Shown here: positions 1-6,707 of the stretch, piece after piece
How the letters are laid out: each line of letters opens with the position of its first letter
How positions within the stretch are numbered: position 1 is the stretch's first letter
Source: Dehalococcoidales bacterium
Lineage (GTDB): Bacteria > Chloroflexota > Dehalococcoidia > Dehalococcoidales > RBG-16-60-22
Assembly: GCA_030639445.1 (NCBI GenBank)
Contig: DAOWCR010000040.1
Span: 1 to 9,140, forward strand
Direction: 5' to 3'
DNA: 9,140 nucleotides
Notes under the pieces: generated by a model
The model's input: only the letters and a program-made list of their open reading frames with translations
Database searches by the model: none
Told to the model about the DNA's origin: nothing
Program-made: the position numbers and the translations under genes

Positions 1-20
1 TCCTTCCTGTACAGGAAGGA
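1..20. repeat. Perfect 20-bp palindrome at window edge
   Basis: The first 20 bases read identically on both strands: TCCTTCCTGT is followed by its exact reverse complement. As RNA it could form an 8-bp stem with a GTAC loop. No T-run follows, so it is not a standard intrinsic terminator. It lies directly against the foldback repeat that starts at 21 and may be cut by the window edge, so its true extent is unknown. It could be the end of an upstream gene's terminator or part of the repeat. Confidence 0.75.
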
Positions 21-41
21 TGGTGACCTCACCCCCTTTAT

Positions 42-70
42 CCCCCTCTCCTTGAATTAAGGAGAGGGGG
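42..70. repeat. Hairpin 1 of left foldback arm
   Basis: CCCCCTCTCCTT (42-53) pairs perfectly with AAGGAGAGGGGG (59-70) around a 5-nt GAATT loop, giving a 12-bp stem. No U-tract follows on either strand, so I call it a structural repeat and not a terminator. Its counterpart in the right arm is at 251-282. Confidence 0.8.
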
Positions 71-82
71 AAGATCTTAGAA

Positions 83-102
83 AGAGGGGCTGGCGCCCCT
101 CT
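83..102. repeat. Hairpin 2 of left foldback arm
   Basis: AGAGGGGC (83-90) pairs perfectly with GCCCCTCT (95-102) around a TGGC loop. The matching hairpin in the right arm is at 221-241. The stem sequence has changed between arms while pairing is kept, which suggests that the structure matters or arose by arm-to-arm copying. Confidence 0.75.
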
Positions 103-109
103 GAAACAC

Positions 110-221
110 CCCGCTTTATTAACTTTAAGATTAAGGAAAGTTAAAACGTCCCCCCCTTATTAACTCAGAGTAAAGAGAGTCAAAACGTCCCCCTTTATTA
201 ACCCGGAGCAAAAAGAGTCAA
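110..221. repeat. Three imperfect ~40-bp tandem repeats
   Basis: Three units start at about 110, 150 and 189. Each begins with a C-run, then CTTTATTAAC or CTTATTAAC, then an A/G-rich stretch ending in AGTTAAAACGT, AGTCAAAACGT or AGTCAAAGAG. The core TTATTAAC recurs at 116, 157 and 195, giving periods of 41 and 38 bases. The spacing is uneven and the units diverge, which argues against a CRISPR array. Related units occur on the other strand at 6621-6707. Confidence 0.75.
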
Positions 222-241
222 AGAGAGGCTCCGCCTCTCTT
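221..241. repeat. Hairpin 2 of right foldback arm
   Basis: AAGAGAGGC (221-229) pairs perfectly with GCCTCTCTT (233-241) around a 3-nt TCC loop. This is the mirror counterpart of the hairpin at 83-102. Confidence 0.75.
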
Positions 242-250
242 CTAAAATCC

Positions 251-282
251 TCCCCCTTCCCCTTATCACAGGGGAAGGGGGA
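251..282. repeat. Hairpin 1 of right foldback arm
   Basis: TCCCCCTTCCCC (251-262) pairs perfectly with GGGGAAGGGGGA (271-282) around an 8-nt TTATCACA loop. It mirrors the hairpin at 42-70 in position and size, with a related stem sequence. Confidence 0.8.
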
Positions 283-373
283 CAAAGGGGGATGGGGTCA
301 CCAAATAAAAAATTAACGGTGCGAGGTAGCAAATAATCTGCCAGCTCGCTCTGGAACGAAGCCCGACAAGAGA

Positions 374-396
374 AAGGAGAGGCAAAACCTCTCCTT
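374..396 (+). terminator. Terminator-like hairpin, uncertain
   Basis: AAGGAGAGG (374-382) pairs perfectly with CCTCTCCTT (388-396) around CAAAA. The downstream side is T-rich (ATTTTC, then CCCCTTTTTT ending near 417), but the T-run does not directly abut the stem, so termination is doubtful. The stem sequence also occurs inside the foldback hairpin at 42-70, so it may instead be another fragment of that repeat family. Confidence 0.3.
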
Positions 397-444
397 CTTG
401 ATTTTCTCCCCTTTTTTAAGCTAAAGTCGTATATCCTCATCGCG

Positions 445-450
445 TGGAGG
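445..450 (+). promoter_or_regulatory. Ribosome binding site choosing a TTG start
   Basis: TGGAGG ends six bases before the TTG at 457-459. No ATG or GTG in the same frame is close enough to compete, and the frame downstream reads straight into conserved family sequence, so this site decides the TTG start. Confidence 0.65.
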
Positions 451-456
451 CGCAAC

Positions 457-2274
457 TTGACCTACCCGGATAGCCTGCTGAGCCAGGTGACCAAACCGGC
501 CCGCTACACCGGCGGCGAATGGAACAGCACCGTCAAAGACTGGGCAGCCACCCCCATCCGGATTGCCCTCAGCTACCCCGACGTGTATGAAATAGGCATG
601 TCCAACATCGCCCTGCCCATTCTCTACGACCTGCTCAACCGCCAGCCGGACGTCCTGGCCGAGAGGGTTTTTGCCCCGTGGGTGGATATGGCCGCCGCCA
701 TGTCGGCCGAAGGTATCCCCCTGCTCAGCCTTGAGTCCCAACACCCGCTCAAAGACTTTGATATCATCGGTTTTTCCCTGGGCTATGAGCTGACCTATAC
801 CAACGTCCTGAACATGCTCCACCTGGCGCAAATCCCGGTCCTGGCCGCCGAGAGAAATGACGCTCACCCGGTAATCATCGCCGGGGGCGGCGGGGCGCTG
901 AACCCCGAGCCGATGGCCGACTTTATTGACTTCTTCGTCGTCGGCGATGGCGAAGAGGTGCTGCTGGAGCTGCTTGACTGCTTCCGGAACGGGAAAGGGC
1001 GGGGCAAAAACGAACTGCTCCGCCGGGCCGCGGCCATCCCCGGCGTCTATGTGCCCGGCCTGTACCGGGTGGAATACGATGCGGATGGTTCGTTTAAAAG
1101 CATCACCCCGACCGTGCCCGAGGCCAGCCCCGGCATTCAGCGACGAATGGTGACCAGTCTGCCACCCCCGGTCACCCGCCCGGCGGTCCCCTTTATCGAG
1201 GTGGTCCACGACCGGGGGGCCATCGAGATTCAGCGGGGCTGTAGCCGCGGCTGCCGCTTCTGCCAGGCCGGCTTTATCTACCGGCCGGTGCGCGAGCGCC
1301 CCGGGGAAGAGGTGGTGCGGGCGGCGGGTGAGCTCGTCGCCAACTGCGGCTACGACGAGGTCTCCCTGGTCTCGCTGAGCACCTGCGACTACGCCGGCAT
1401 TGACCGGCTGGTGACCGAATTAGCCCACCGCTACCCCAATCTTGCCCTGTCGCTGCCCAGCCTGCGTATTGATGACTTCTCGGTAAAGCTGATGGGTTCC
1501 CTGCCGGCCCGCAGCCGGACCGGGCTCACTTTCGCCCCGGAGGCCGGCAGCGACCGCCTGCGGCAGACCATCAACAAGAACGTCCCGGAAGATGCCCTCC
1601 TGGAGACGGTGGCCACCGCCTTCGCCCGGGGCTGGCACGCACTCAAGCTGTATTTCATGGTCGGCCTGCCCACCGAGACCACGGATGACGTCGAGGGAAT
1701 CGTCCAGCTCGTGGAAAAAGTCCGCGCCACGGGCCGGCAGGCCAGCGGTAAAACACCCCAATTAAGAATCAGCGTCGCCACCTTTGTCCCCAAGCCGCAC
1801 ACCCCCTTCCAGCGGGTAGCCCAGGAAGATGAGGCGGCGCTTAACGCCAGGCACGAAATTCTCAAGTCGGGGCTACGCCGGAAAGGAATACGGCTATCGT
1901 GGTCGGACCCGAAGCTGAGCCTTCTGGAGGCGGTGCTGTCGCGGGGAGACCGGCGCCTGGGTCAAGTCATCTACCGCGCCTGGCAGCTGGGCGCCACCTT
2001 TGACGCCTGGAACGAGCACTTTAACTATGAAAACTGGCGCCGCGCCTTTGCCGAGAGCGGGCTTGAGCCCGACTTCTATGCCCGGCGCGAGCGTCCCCCG
2101 GATGAACCCCTGCCCTGGTCTCATATTGACACGGGAGTATCGGCCGATTTCCTGAAACGGGAATACCAGCAGGCGCTGGCCAGCCGGGAGACGCTGGATT
2201 GCCGCCATAATCCCTGCCAGGCCTGCGGTCTGGAAAAGCGCCACCCGGCCTGCCGGCAAAAGTTAGGTGGCTAG
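457..2274 (+). CDS. Radical SAM protein with B12-binding-like N-terminus (TIGR03960-type)
   Basis: The product is 605 residues, which fits the full length of this family. The N-terminal part has the family signature YPDVYEIGMSN (40-50) and a Rossmann-like stretch with GGGGALNPEPMADF (143-156) followed by VVGDGEE, resembling cobalamin-binding radical SAM proteins, although the classic DxHxxG cobalamin motif is not evident. The radical SAM core starts at EIQRGCSRGCRFC, whose Cys262, Cys266 and Cys269 form the CxxxCxxC cluster-binding motif. MVGLPTET (401-408) lies in the later part of the barrel. A second cysteine group near the C-terminus (Cys582, 587, 590, 599) could hold another metal or cluster. 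The substrate is unknown; the family is often found near a DUF2344 protein and RNase E/G genes, which are absent here. The TTG start is supported by TGGAGG. The stop overlaps the convergent dehydrogenase stop. Confidence 0.88.
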   Translation: MTYPDSLLSQVTKPARYTGGEWNSTVKDWAATPIRIALSYPDVYEIGMSNIALPILYDLLNRQPDVLAERVFAPWVDMAAAMSAEGIPLLSLESQHPLKDFDIIGFSLGYELTYTNVLNMLHLAQIPVLAAERNDAHPVIIAGGGGALNPEPMADFIDFFVVGDGEEVLLELLDCFRNGKGRGKNELLRRAAAIPGVYVPGLYRVEYDADGSFKSITPTVPEASPGIQRRMVTSLPPPVTRPAVPFIEVVHDRGAIEIQRGCSRGCRFCQAGFIYRPVRERPGEEVVRAAGELVANCGYDEVSLVSLSTCDYAGIDRLVTELAHRYPNLALSLPSLRIDDFSVKLMGSLPARSRTGLTFAPEAGSDRLRQTINKNVPEDALLETVATAFARGWHALKLYFMVGLPTETTDDVEGIVQLVEKVRATGRQASGKTPQLRISVATFVPKPHTPFQRVAQEDEAALNARHEILKSGLRRKGIRLSWSDPKLSLLEAVLSRGDRRLGQVIYRAWQLGATFDAWNEHFNYENWRRAFAESGLEPDFYARRERPPDEPLPWSHIDTGVSADFLKREYQQALASRETLDCRHNPCQACGLEKRHPACRQKLGG

Positions 2275-3035
2275 GCCAGCAGGCCGCCGTCAGCCACGAT
2301 AGTCGTGCCGGTAATATAGCTGGCGGCGTCCGAGGCCAAAAACAGGGCCACGTTGGCAATCTCGCTCATCTCACCCCAGCGCTTCATCGGGATAGTGGCC
2401 GTTACCTTTTTATAAGCCCTGGGGTCGCTCCACAAAAACTCGGTAAGCCTGGTCTTAAACCAGCCGGGAGCGATGGCGTTCACCCGTATGTTGTAATCGA
2501 CCAGTTCCAGGGCCAGCACCCGGGTAAGCATCACCACGCCCGCCTTGGAAACACAGTAGCCGGCCCGGCCTCCCCCACCCTTATAGGCCCTTATCGAGGC
2601 CGTGTTGATAATATTGCCCCTCTTCTGCTTGACCATCACCCGGCCCGCCGCCCGGGCGCAGAGGTAGTAGCTCCCGAGGTTGGTGTCCATCATCCGCGCC
2701 CAGTCCTCCACCTCCTGTTCCACCACCGCCCCGGTAATTACTATGCCGGCGTTATTGACCAGGATATCAATGGCGCCGAACTCAGCCACTGTTTTCTGCA
2801 CCAGGCTATCCACCGCCGCCGGCCGGGTAACGTCCGCCGGGACGGCCAGGGCCCGCCGGCCCAGCTTTCGGATTTCTCCGGCGGTATTCTCCAGCCCGCC
2901 TTCCAGCGTCCGGCTGCAGACGACTACATCCGCCCCGGCCTCGGCAAAAGTCAGGGCAAACGCCCGGCCTATCCCCCTTGAGGCCCCGGTGACAATGGCT
3001 ACCTTTCCTTCCAGAGACAGGTCAGGCAGGCTCAT
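2271..3035 (-). CDS. Short-chain dehydrogenase/reductase, FabG-like
   Basis: This is a 254-residue classical SDR with a complete catalytic set. The cofactor motif TGASRGIG is at 16-23, NNAG at 94-97, and the catalytic residues are Asn119, Ser147, Tyr160 and Lys164 (YCVSK). Ser-Arg at 41-42, just after the second beta strand, suggests NADP(H), which is an inference. The family is cytosolic and oxidises or reduces alcohol/carbonyl groups. The sequence resembles both 3-oxoacyl-ACP reductases and gluconate 5-dehydrogenase-type enzymes, so the substrate cannot be assigned. It is the last gene of the TPR-gyrA-SDR operon: its ATG overlaps the gyrA stop as ATGA, implying translational coupling. Its own upstream sequence has only a weak purine run (AAGGAAAA). 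The stop codon shares CTAG with the convergent radical SAM gene. Confidence 0.92.
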   Translation of the reverse strand: MSLPDLSLEGKVAIVTGASRGIGRAFALTFAEAGADVVVCSRTLEGGLENTAGEIRKLGRRALAVPADVTRPAAVDSLVQKTVAEFGAIDILVNNAGIVITGAVVEQEVEDWARMMDTNLGSYYLCARAAGRVMVKQKRGNIINTASIRAYKGGGGRAGYCVSKAGVVMLTRVLALELVDYNIRVNAIAPGWFKTRLTEFLWSDPRAYKKVTATIPMKRWGEMSEIANVALFLASDAASYITGTTIVADGGLLA

Positions 3036-5554
3036 GGTTTGCTTTTCCTTTTGTCTTCTTTTTTACCTTCCGCTTTACCCTCTTTCCCCTCCTGGTCACT
3101 CCCTTTATCTTTTTCCACGACAAAGGAAGTAATCGCCACCACTTTATCGCCGTCCTCAACCCGCATCAGCCGCACCCCCTGGGTGCCCCGACCCTGTATG
3201 GTAATCCCCTGCCTGGGGTCTTTTTCTTGCACCGGCGTGCGGGTGACAATCCCGTCCGCCGAGATTATCATCACCTGCTCCGCTAGAGCCACCACCCTGG
3301 CCGCCGTCACCTCGCCCGTCTTTTCCACAATTTTGAAAGTCCTTACCCCGCCGCCGGCCCGGTGCTGCCGCGGGTACTGGCCGAGCGACGTGAGCTTGCC
3401 AAAGCCGTCGGCCGTCACCACCAGCAGGCAGGCCTCCGCTTCGACTTTACCCATGCTGACCACGCGGTCACCGGAGGTCAGGCGAATGCCACGCACGCCG
3501 CCGCTGGTCCGGGAGCTGGCCCGCAAACTCTTAACGGTAAACCTGATGGACTGCCCTTGCCGGGTTACCAGTATCACGTCATCCCCATCGGTGGCCAGGC
3601 CCGTGGCCACCAGCTCGTCTTTCCCGGCCAGGTCCATGGCAATAAGCCCGTTACTCCGCACGGCGGCAAACTTGTCCAGCGCCGTCTTCTTTATCTCTCC
3701 TCCGCAGGTAGCCATCAGCATAAAGGTATCCGGCGTAAAATCAGTCACCGCCACCATGGCCGTGACCATCTCTCCCTCGGTCACCGGGAACAGATTAATC
3801 ACCGCCGTCCCCTTGGCCACGCGGGAGCTGTCCGCCGGGAGTTCGTGACACTTGAGACAAAAGACCTTGCCCCGGTTGGTAAAGAAAAGCATGTTATCGT
3901 GGGTATCCGCTGCCGTCAGCAGCTTGACCGCGTCCTCCTCCCGGGTCACCATACCGATAATCCCCCTGCCGCCGCGATGCTGCGGGGTGTAGAGGCGGGT
4001 GGGCACCCTCTTAACATATCCCCGGTTGCTCAGTGTCACCACCATTCTCTGGTGGGGAATAAGGTCTTCCTCGCGGAATGATAGCTCCCCCTGCTCGGCT
4101 ATCTCGGTCCGCCGCGGGTCGCCATATTTGGATTTCAACCCGTCCACCTCTCCCTTTATCAGGAGGAGCATTCGCCGCGGGTTGGCCAGCAGGTCTTCCA
4201 GGTAGGCAATCTTTTTCACCACCTCGGCATACTCCTCAAGCACCTTACGCCGCTCCAGGTTGGCCAGGCGGCGCAGCTGCATTTCCAGAATCGCCTGCGC
4301 CTGCGCCTGGGACAGGTCGAAGCCGTCCATGAGGTTCTGGCGGGCTACCTCGGCGGTCTCAGACTTCCGAATGGTGGCAATTATCCGGTCAATGTTATCC
4401 AGAGCGATTTTCAGTCCTTCCAGTATGTGGGCTCTCGCTTTGGCTTCTTTCAGCTCGAACTTGGAGCGCCGGGTGATAACCTCATGGCGAAAGTCAATAT
4501 AAAATTGCAGCGCTTCTTTCAGGCTGATTACCCTGGGCTGCCCGCCGACCAGCGCCAGCATGTTGGCGAAGAAAGCCGACTGCATGGCGGTATATTTATA
4601 CAGGTTGTTCAGCACCTGCTCCGGATGGGCCTCTTTCTTCAGCTCGATAACAATCCGCATGCCCTGGCGGTCCGATTCATCGCGCAGGTCGCTGATACCC
4701 ACAATTTTTTTATCCTTGACCAGCTCGGCCATCGTCCCCACCAGGGCGGCCTTATTCGTCTGATAAGGCAGCTCGGTAACCACTATCTGGTGGTGGCCGG
4801 TCCGGCTGACACTTTCGATGCGGGCCTTGGCACGAATCACTATCTTGCCGTGCCCGGTAGCGTAGGCATTTTTAATCCCTTCCTGCCCCAGGATGATACC
4901 CGCCGTGGGGAAGTCAGGTCCCTTGATAAACTGGAGAAGGTCATCAATCGTCGCCTTGGGATTATCAATGAGAAGGGAAATGGCGTCACACACCTCACCG
5001 AGGTTATGCGGGGGAATATTGGTCGCCATCCCCACGGCAATCCCGGAACTGCCGTTGAGCAGCAGGTTGGGCAAGCGGGTGGGCAGGACTTTGGGCTCTT
5101 TTAAGCTTTCGTCAAAGTTGGGCCTGAAGTCCACGGTATCTTTATCAATATCAACCAGCATCTCTCCGGCAATGCTGGCCAGGCGGGCCTCGGTGTAACG
5201 CATGGCCGCCGGAGGGTCATCATCCACGCTGCCGAAGTTACCCTGCCCGTCCACCAGCGGATAACGCATGGAGAAGTCCTGCGCCATGCGCACCATAGCG
5301 TCATAAACCGAGGTATCACCGTGGGGATGGTACTTACCCAGCACCTCACCGACAATACGGGCGCTCTTCCGGTGGGGGCTGGCGTGCACCAGTCCCATGT
5401 CATTTATGGCATACAGAATACGCCGGTGCACCGGCTTTAACCCGTCCCGCACATCGGGTAAGGCGCGGGAAACGATGACACTCATGGCATAATCAAGGTA
5501 AGAGCTCCGCATTTCCTCTTCTATGTTTACCGGTTTGACTGTTCCCAGAACCAT
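3032..5554 (-). CDS. gyrA: DNA gyrase subunit A
   Basis: The 840-residue protein is full length for GyrA, the DNA-cleaving subunit of the enzyme that introduces negative supercoils. The N-terminus has the family start region (RSSYLDYAMSVIVSRALPDV). The catalytic tyrosine is Tyr120 in AAMRYTEARL. In the quinolone region, KYHPHGDTSVYD (74-85), the equivalents of E. coli Ser83 and Asp87 are Thr81 and Asp85, so no classical resistance substitution is seen. A GyrA box, QHRGGRG at 525-531 (consensus QRRGGKG), separates it from ParC, and six-bladed C-terminal repeats follow, one with a box-like QHRAGGG at 730-736. The tail after about 815 is a low-complexity K/E/D stretch of net positive charge. AGGAGG lies 10 bases before the ATG. 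The TPR gene ends 14 bp upstream and the SDR overlaps its stop. gyrB is not in the window. Confidence 0.98.
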   Translation of the reverse strand: MVLGTVKPVNIEEEMRSSYLDYAMSVIVSRALPDVRDGLKPVHRRILYAINDMGLVHASPHRKSARIVGEVLGKYHPHGDTSVYDAMVRMAQDFSMRYPLVDGQGNFGSVDDDPPAAMRYTEARLASIAGEMLVDIDKDTVDFRPNFDESLKEPKVLPTRLPNLLLNGSSGIAVGMATNIPPHNLGEVCDAISLLIDNPKATIDDLLQFIKGPDFPTAGIILGQEGIKNAYATGHGKIVIRAKARIESVSRTGHHQIVVTELPYQTNKAALVGTMAELVKDKKIVGISDLRDESDRQGMRIVIELKKEAHPEQVLNNLYKYTAMQSAFFANMLALVGGQPRVISLKEALQFYIDFRHEVITRRSKFELKEAKARAHILEGLKIALDNIDRIIATIRKSETAEVARQNLMDGFDLSQAQAQAILEMQLRRLANLERRKVLEEYAEVVKKIAYLEDLLANPRRMLLLIKGEVDGLKSKYGDPRRTEIAEQGELSFREEDLIPHQRMVVTLSNRGYVKRVPTRLYTPQHRGGRGIIGMVTREEDAVKLLTAADTHDNMLFFTNRGKVFCLKCHELPADSSRVAKGTAVINLFPVTEGEMVTAMVAVTDFTPDTFMLMATCGGEIKKTALDKFAAVRSNGLIAMDLAGKDELVATGLATDGDDVILVTRQGQSIRFTVKSLRASSRTSGGVRGIRLTSGDRVVSMGKVEAEACLLVVTADGFGKLTSLGQYPRQHRAGGGVRTFKIVEKTGEVTAARVVALAEQVMIISADGIVTRTPVQEKDPRQGITIQGRGTQGVRLMRVEDGDKVVAITSFVVEKDKGSDQEGKEGKAEGKKEDKRKSKP

Positions 5555-5564
5555 ATTCTTAGAA

Positions 5565-5570
5565 CCTCCT
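5565..5570 (-). promoter_or_regulatory. gyrA ribosome binding site overlapping upstream stop codon
   Basis: On the minus strand TAGGAGG combines the TAG stop of the TPR gene (5571-5569) with the AGGAGG site of gyrA, 10 bases before its ATG. Ribosomes ending on the TPR gene would sit on the gyrA site, suggesting coupled translation. Confidence 0.7.
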
Positions 5571-6390
5571 ATTCTTCCTCGCTGACTCTGTCATCACCGA
5601 TGTCCGCCGGCTCTTCCGGCATCACCTCTATCTCCTCCCCGCCGATTATGGTATAGCCGGACTCCTCGGGCATTATCCCCTCATACTCCGATTCCAGCTT
5701 GAACACTCTCTCGTCAACATAGGGCCGGACTTCCTCCACCCCTTTAGAGGGGAAAGAAAGCCGCCCTGACTGGCTCGGGTCCTGATACACTTCTCTAATG
5801 ATAACCGTCATCGTTTCTTCCGCCGAGCTGACCACGGCCGCGGAATACTTATTGCCCCCCTCCATCAATCTGACCAGCCGCTGCCCGTGCCTGGGGCTAA
5901 CCTGTCCCAGATATTCACCGCGGCTATCTTCCACGGTTAACCTGGTGCCGGCTATCTTCAAATATACCTCGTCACCGGCCACCATCCGCGCCCGTATCTC
6001 AGTTGGCGCCAGGTGGTAAAGGTTGACCACTCCGGCTTTGCCTATTTCCTCGATAAATTGCTGCGGCTCAACCTTGCGCGTCTCCCCCTCGGCACCGGCC
6101 GCCTTTTTGCCTACCAGGTAGCTTAAACGCTGCAGGTTCTTCCTGGCAATGACGTTAGAAGAGTCAAGCTCCATCGTCCGCTGGTAGGCTTCTCTGGACC
6201 GGGTAAATTCCCCGAGTTCCATATAGGCCCGGCCCAGACGATTATAAGCATCCACATCCCTGGGGAAGTTCTCTATGATAAGTTTGTTGGCCGCCACCGC
6301 CTCCTGCCAGCGCCCCTGCATCGCCAGGTCTATGGCCTGCTTGCTGCTCTGGCGCTTCAGCCTGGCCAGCCTTTCCTCCTGATAGGTCAT
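5569..6390 (-). CDS. TPR protein with beta-rich, possibly HIRAN-like C-terminal domain
   Basis: The product has 273 residues, with no signal peptide or membrane segment. The N-terminal part (about 14-81) contains two tetratricopeptide repeats, the second being AYNRLGRAYMELGEFTRSRE followed by AYQRTMELD, with a partial third helix pair to about 95. A linker (97-110) leads to a predicted beta-rich domain (about 118-205): it has EVYLKIAGTRLTVEDSRGEY, then LGQVSPRHGQRLVRLMEGG, then a strand AAVVSS. This pattern recalls HIRAN-type DNA-associated domains, but only by eye. The C-terminus from 232 is strongly acidic. GGGAG lies six bases before the ATG, and a candidate promoter sits just upstream. 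It is the first gene of the operon with gyrA, only 14 bp away. A role linked to DNA topology is possible from context only; the function is unknown. Confidence 0.85.
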   Translation of the reverse strand: MTYQEERLARLKRQSSKQAIDLAMQGRWQEAVAANKLIIENFPRDVDAYNRLGRAYMELGEFTRSREAYQRTMELDSSNVIARKNLQRLSYLVGKKAAGAEGETRKVEPQQFIEEIGKAGVVNLYHLAPTEIRARMVAGDEVYLKIAGTRLTVEDSRGEYLGQVSPRHGQRLVRLMEGGNKYSAAVVSSAEETMTVIIREVYQDPSQSGRLSFPSKGVEEVRPYVDERVFKLESEYEGIMPEESGYTIIGGEEIEVMPEEPADIGDDRVSEEE

Positions 6391-6426
6391 GCCCCACTCC
6401 CGAATAAACCCGATTTTGAATAATAT

Positions 6427-6455
6427 ATTCTACTCCAACCAAAACAACTAAACAA
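6427..6455 (-). promoter_or_regulatory. Candidate sigma-70 promoter of TPR-gyrA-SDR operon
   Basis: On the minus strand TTGTTT (6455-6450) and TAGAAT (6432-6427) are 17 bases apart. The -10 box matches the consensus at five of six positions; the -35 box is weak (three of six). The start point would be near 6420, giving a leader of about 30 bases before the TPR ATG. Confidence 0.4.
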
Positions 6456-6620
6456 GCACTTTTGCACCTTTTTTTAAGGTCACGTTCTCAATAATTATTT
6501 TATTTTTTATACCCGTTTCCTCTTTAATTACTTACGAGTAACTCCGCCCCTTTAAAACCCTCTTAATTATACCGGAAACCGCGTCCCGCATAAACTCCTG
6601 ATAAGCTTGACTTGGAGGTT

Positions 6621-6707
6621 TCGTCTCTCTTGAATTTCCTTACCCCGGGTTAATAAGCGGGGCACTTTAACTCTCCTGTCCCGGGATAACAAAGCGGGTG
6701 TTTCAGA
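6621..6707 (-). repeat. Two inverted copies of the tandem repeat found at 101-221
   Basis: Read on the minus strand, this stretch begins TCTGAAACACCC, identical for 12 bases to 100-111, then GCTTTGTTATC (compare GCTTTATTAAC at 113-123). A second unit contains TTATTAACCCGG, identical for 12 bases to 195-206, and ends with AAGAGAG, as the left copy does. The order of motifs is preserved, so both intergenic regions carry the same repeat family in opposite orientation. Confidence 0.7.

Larger units (their letters stand above)
21..303. repeat. Composite foldback (MITE-like) intergenic repeat
   Basis: The segment opens with TGGTGACC and closes with GGTCACCA. The left arm (about 21-107) and the reverse complement of the right arm (about 217-303) align along most of their length: TGGTGACC, then a C-rich run interrupted by CTTTA/CTTTG, then a strong hairpin, then a purine-rich GATCTTAGAA/GATTTTAGAA spacer, then a second hairpin. 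The middle carries three imperfect tandem repeats. No reading frame in it looks protein-like. A non-autonomous transposable element or large REP-like element is inferred from the symmetry. I see no convincing target-site duplication next to the ends and cannot assign a named family. Confidence 0.7.
304..456. other. Gene-free leader upstream of radical SAM gene
   Basis: This stretch lies between the foldback repeat and the radical SAM start. It must carry that gene's promoter unless transcription enters from the left, but I find no hexamer pair with good spacing. GCGAG (321-325) and CTCGC (345-349) could close a weak stem. The AT-rich run 303-316 and the pyrimidine run 401-416 are the most notable compositional features. 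No coding frame is convincing. Confidence 0.5.

Noticed and set aside
110..221. CRISPR array
   Set aside because: Only three units, diverged from one another, with periods of 41 and 38 bases and no distinct spacers. No cas genes are present.
198..455. Possible 85-codon gene on the minus strand in the left intergenic region
   Set aside because: Most of it covers foldback hairpins and tandem repeats, and the translation is low-complexity Arg/Ser/Pro with no domain.
421..1209. Long open frame of 262 codons on the minus strand opposite the radical SAM gene
   Set aside because: It is the antisense shadow of a clearly conserved protein in GC-rich DNA, is rich in Gly, His and Gln without recognisable motifs, and has no supporting start context.
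3845..3859. CLKCH in GyrA, matching the CxxCH haem c attachment motif
   Set aside because: It lies in a C-terminal blade of a cytoplasmic protein with no signal peptide; a chance match.
4427..5104. Open frame of 225 codons on the plus strand inside gyrA
   Set aside because: It lies wholly opposite conserved GyrA sequence including core catalytic-domain motifs. Composition looks like a reversed coding strand, so it is a shadow frame.
6607..6635. TTGACT and TTGAAT at 17-base spacing as a further plus-strand promoter
   Set aside because: The -10 match is poor, it falls inside the repeat units, and it is about 200 bases from the next gene, which already has a better promoter.
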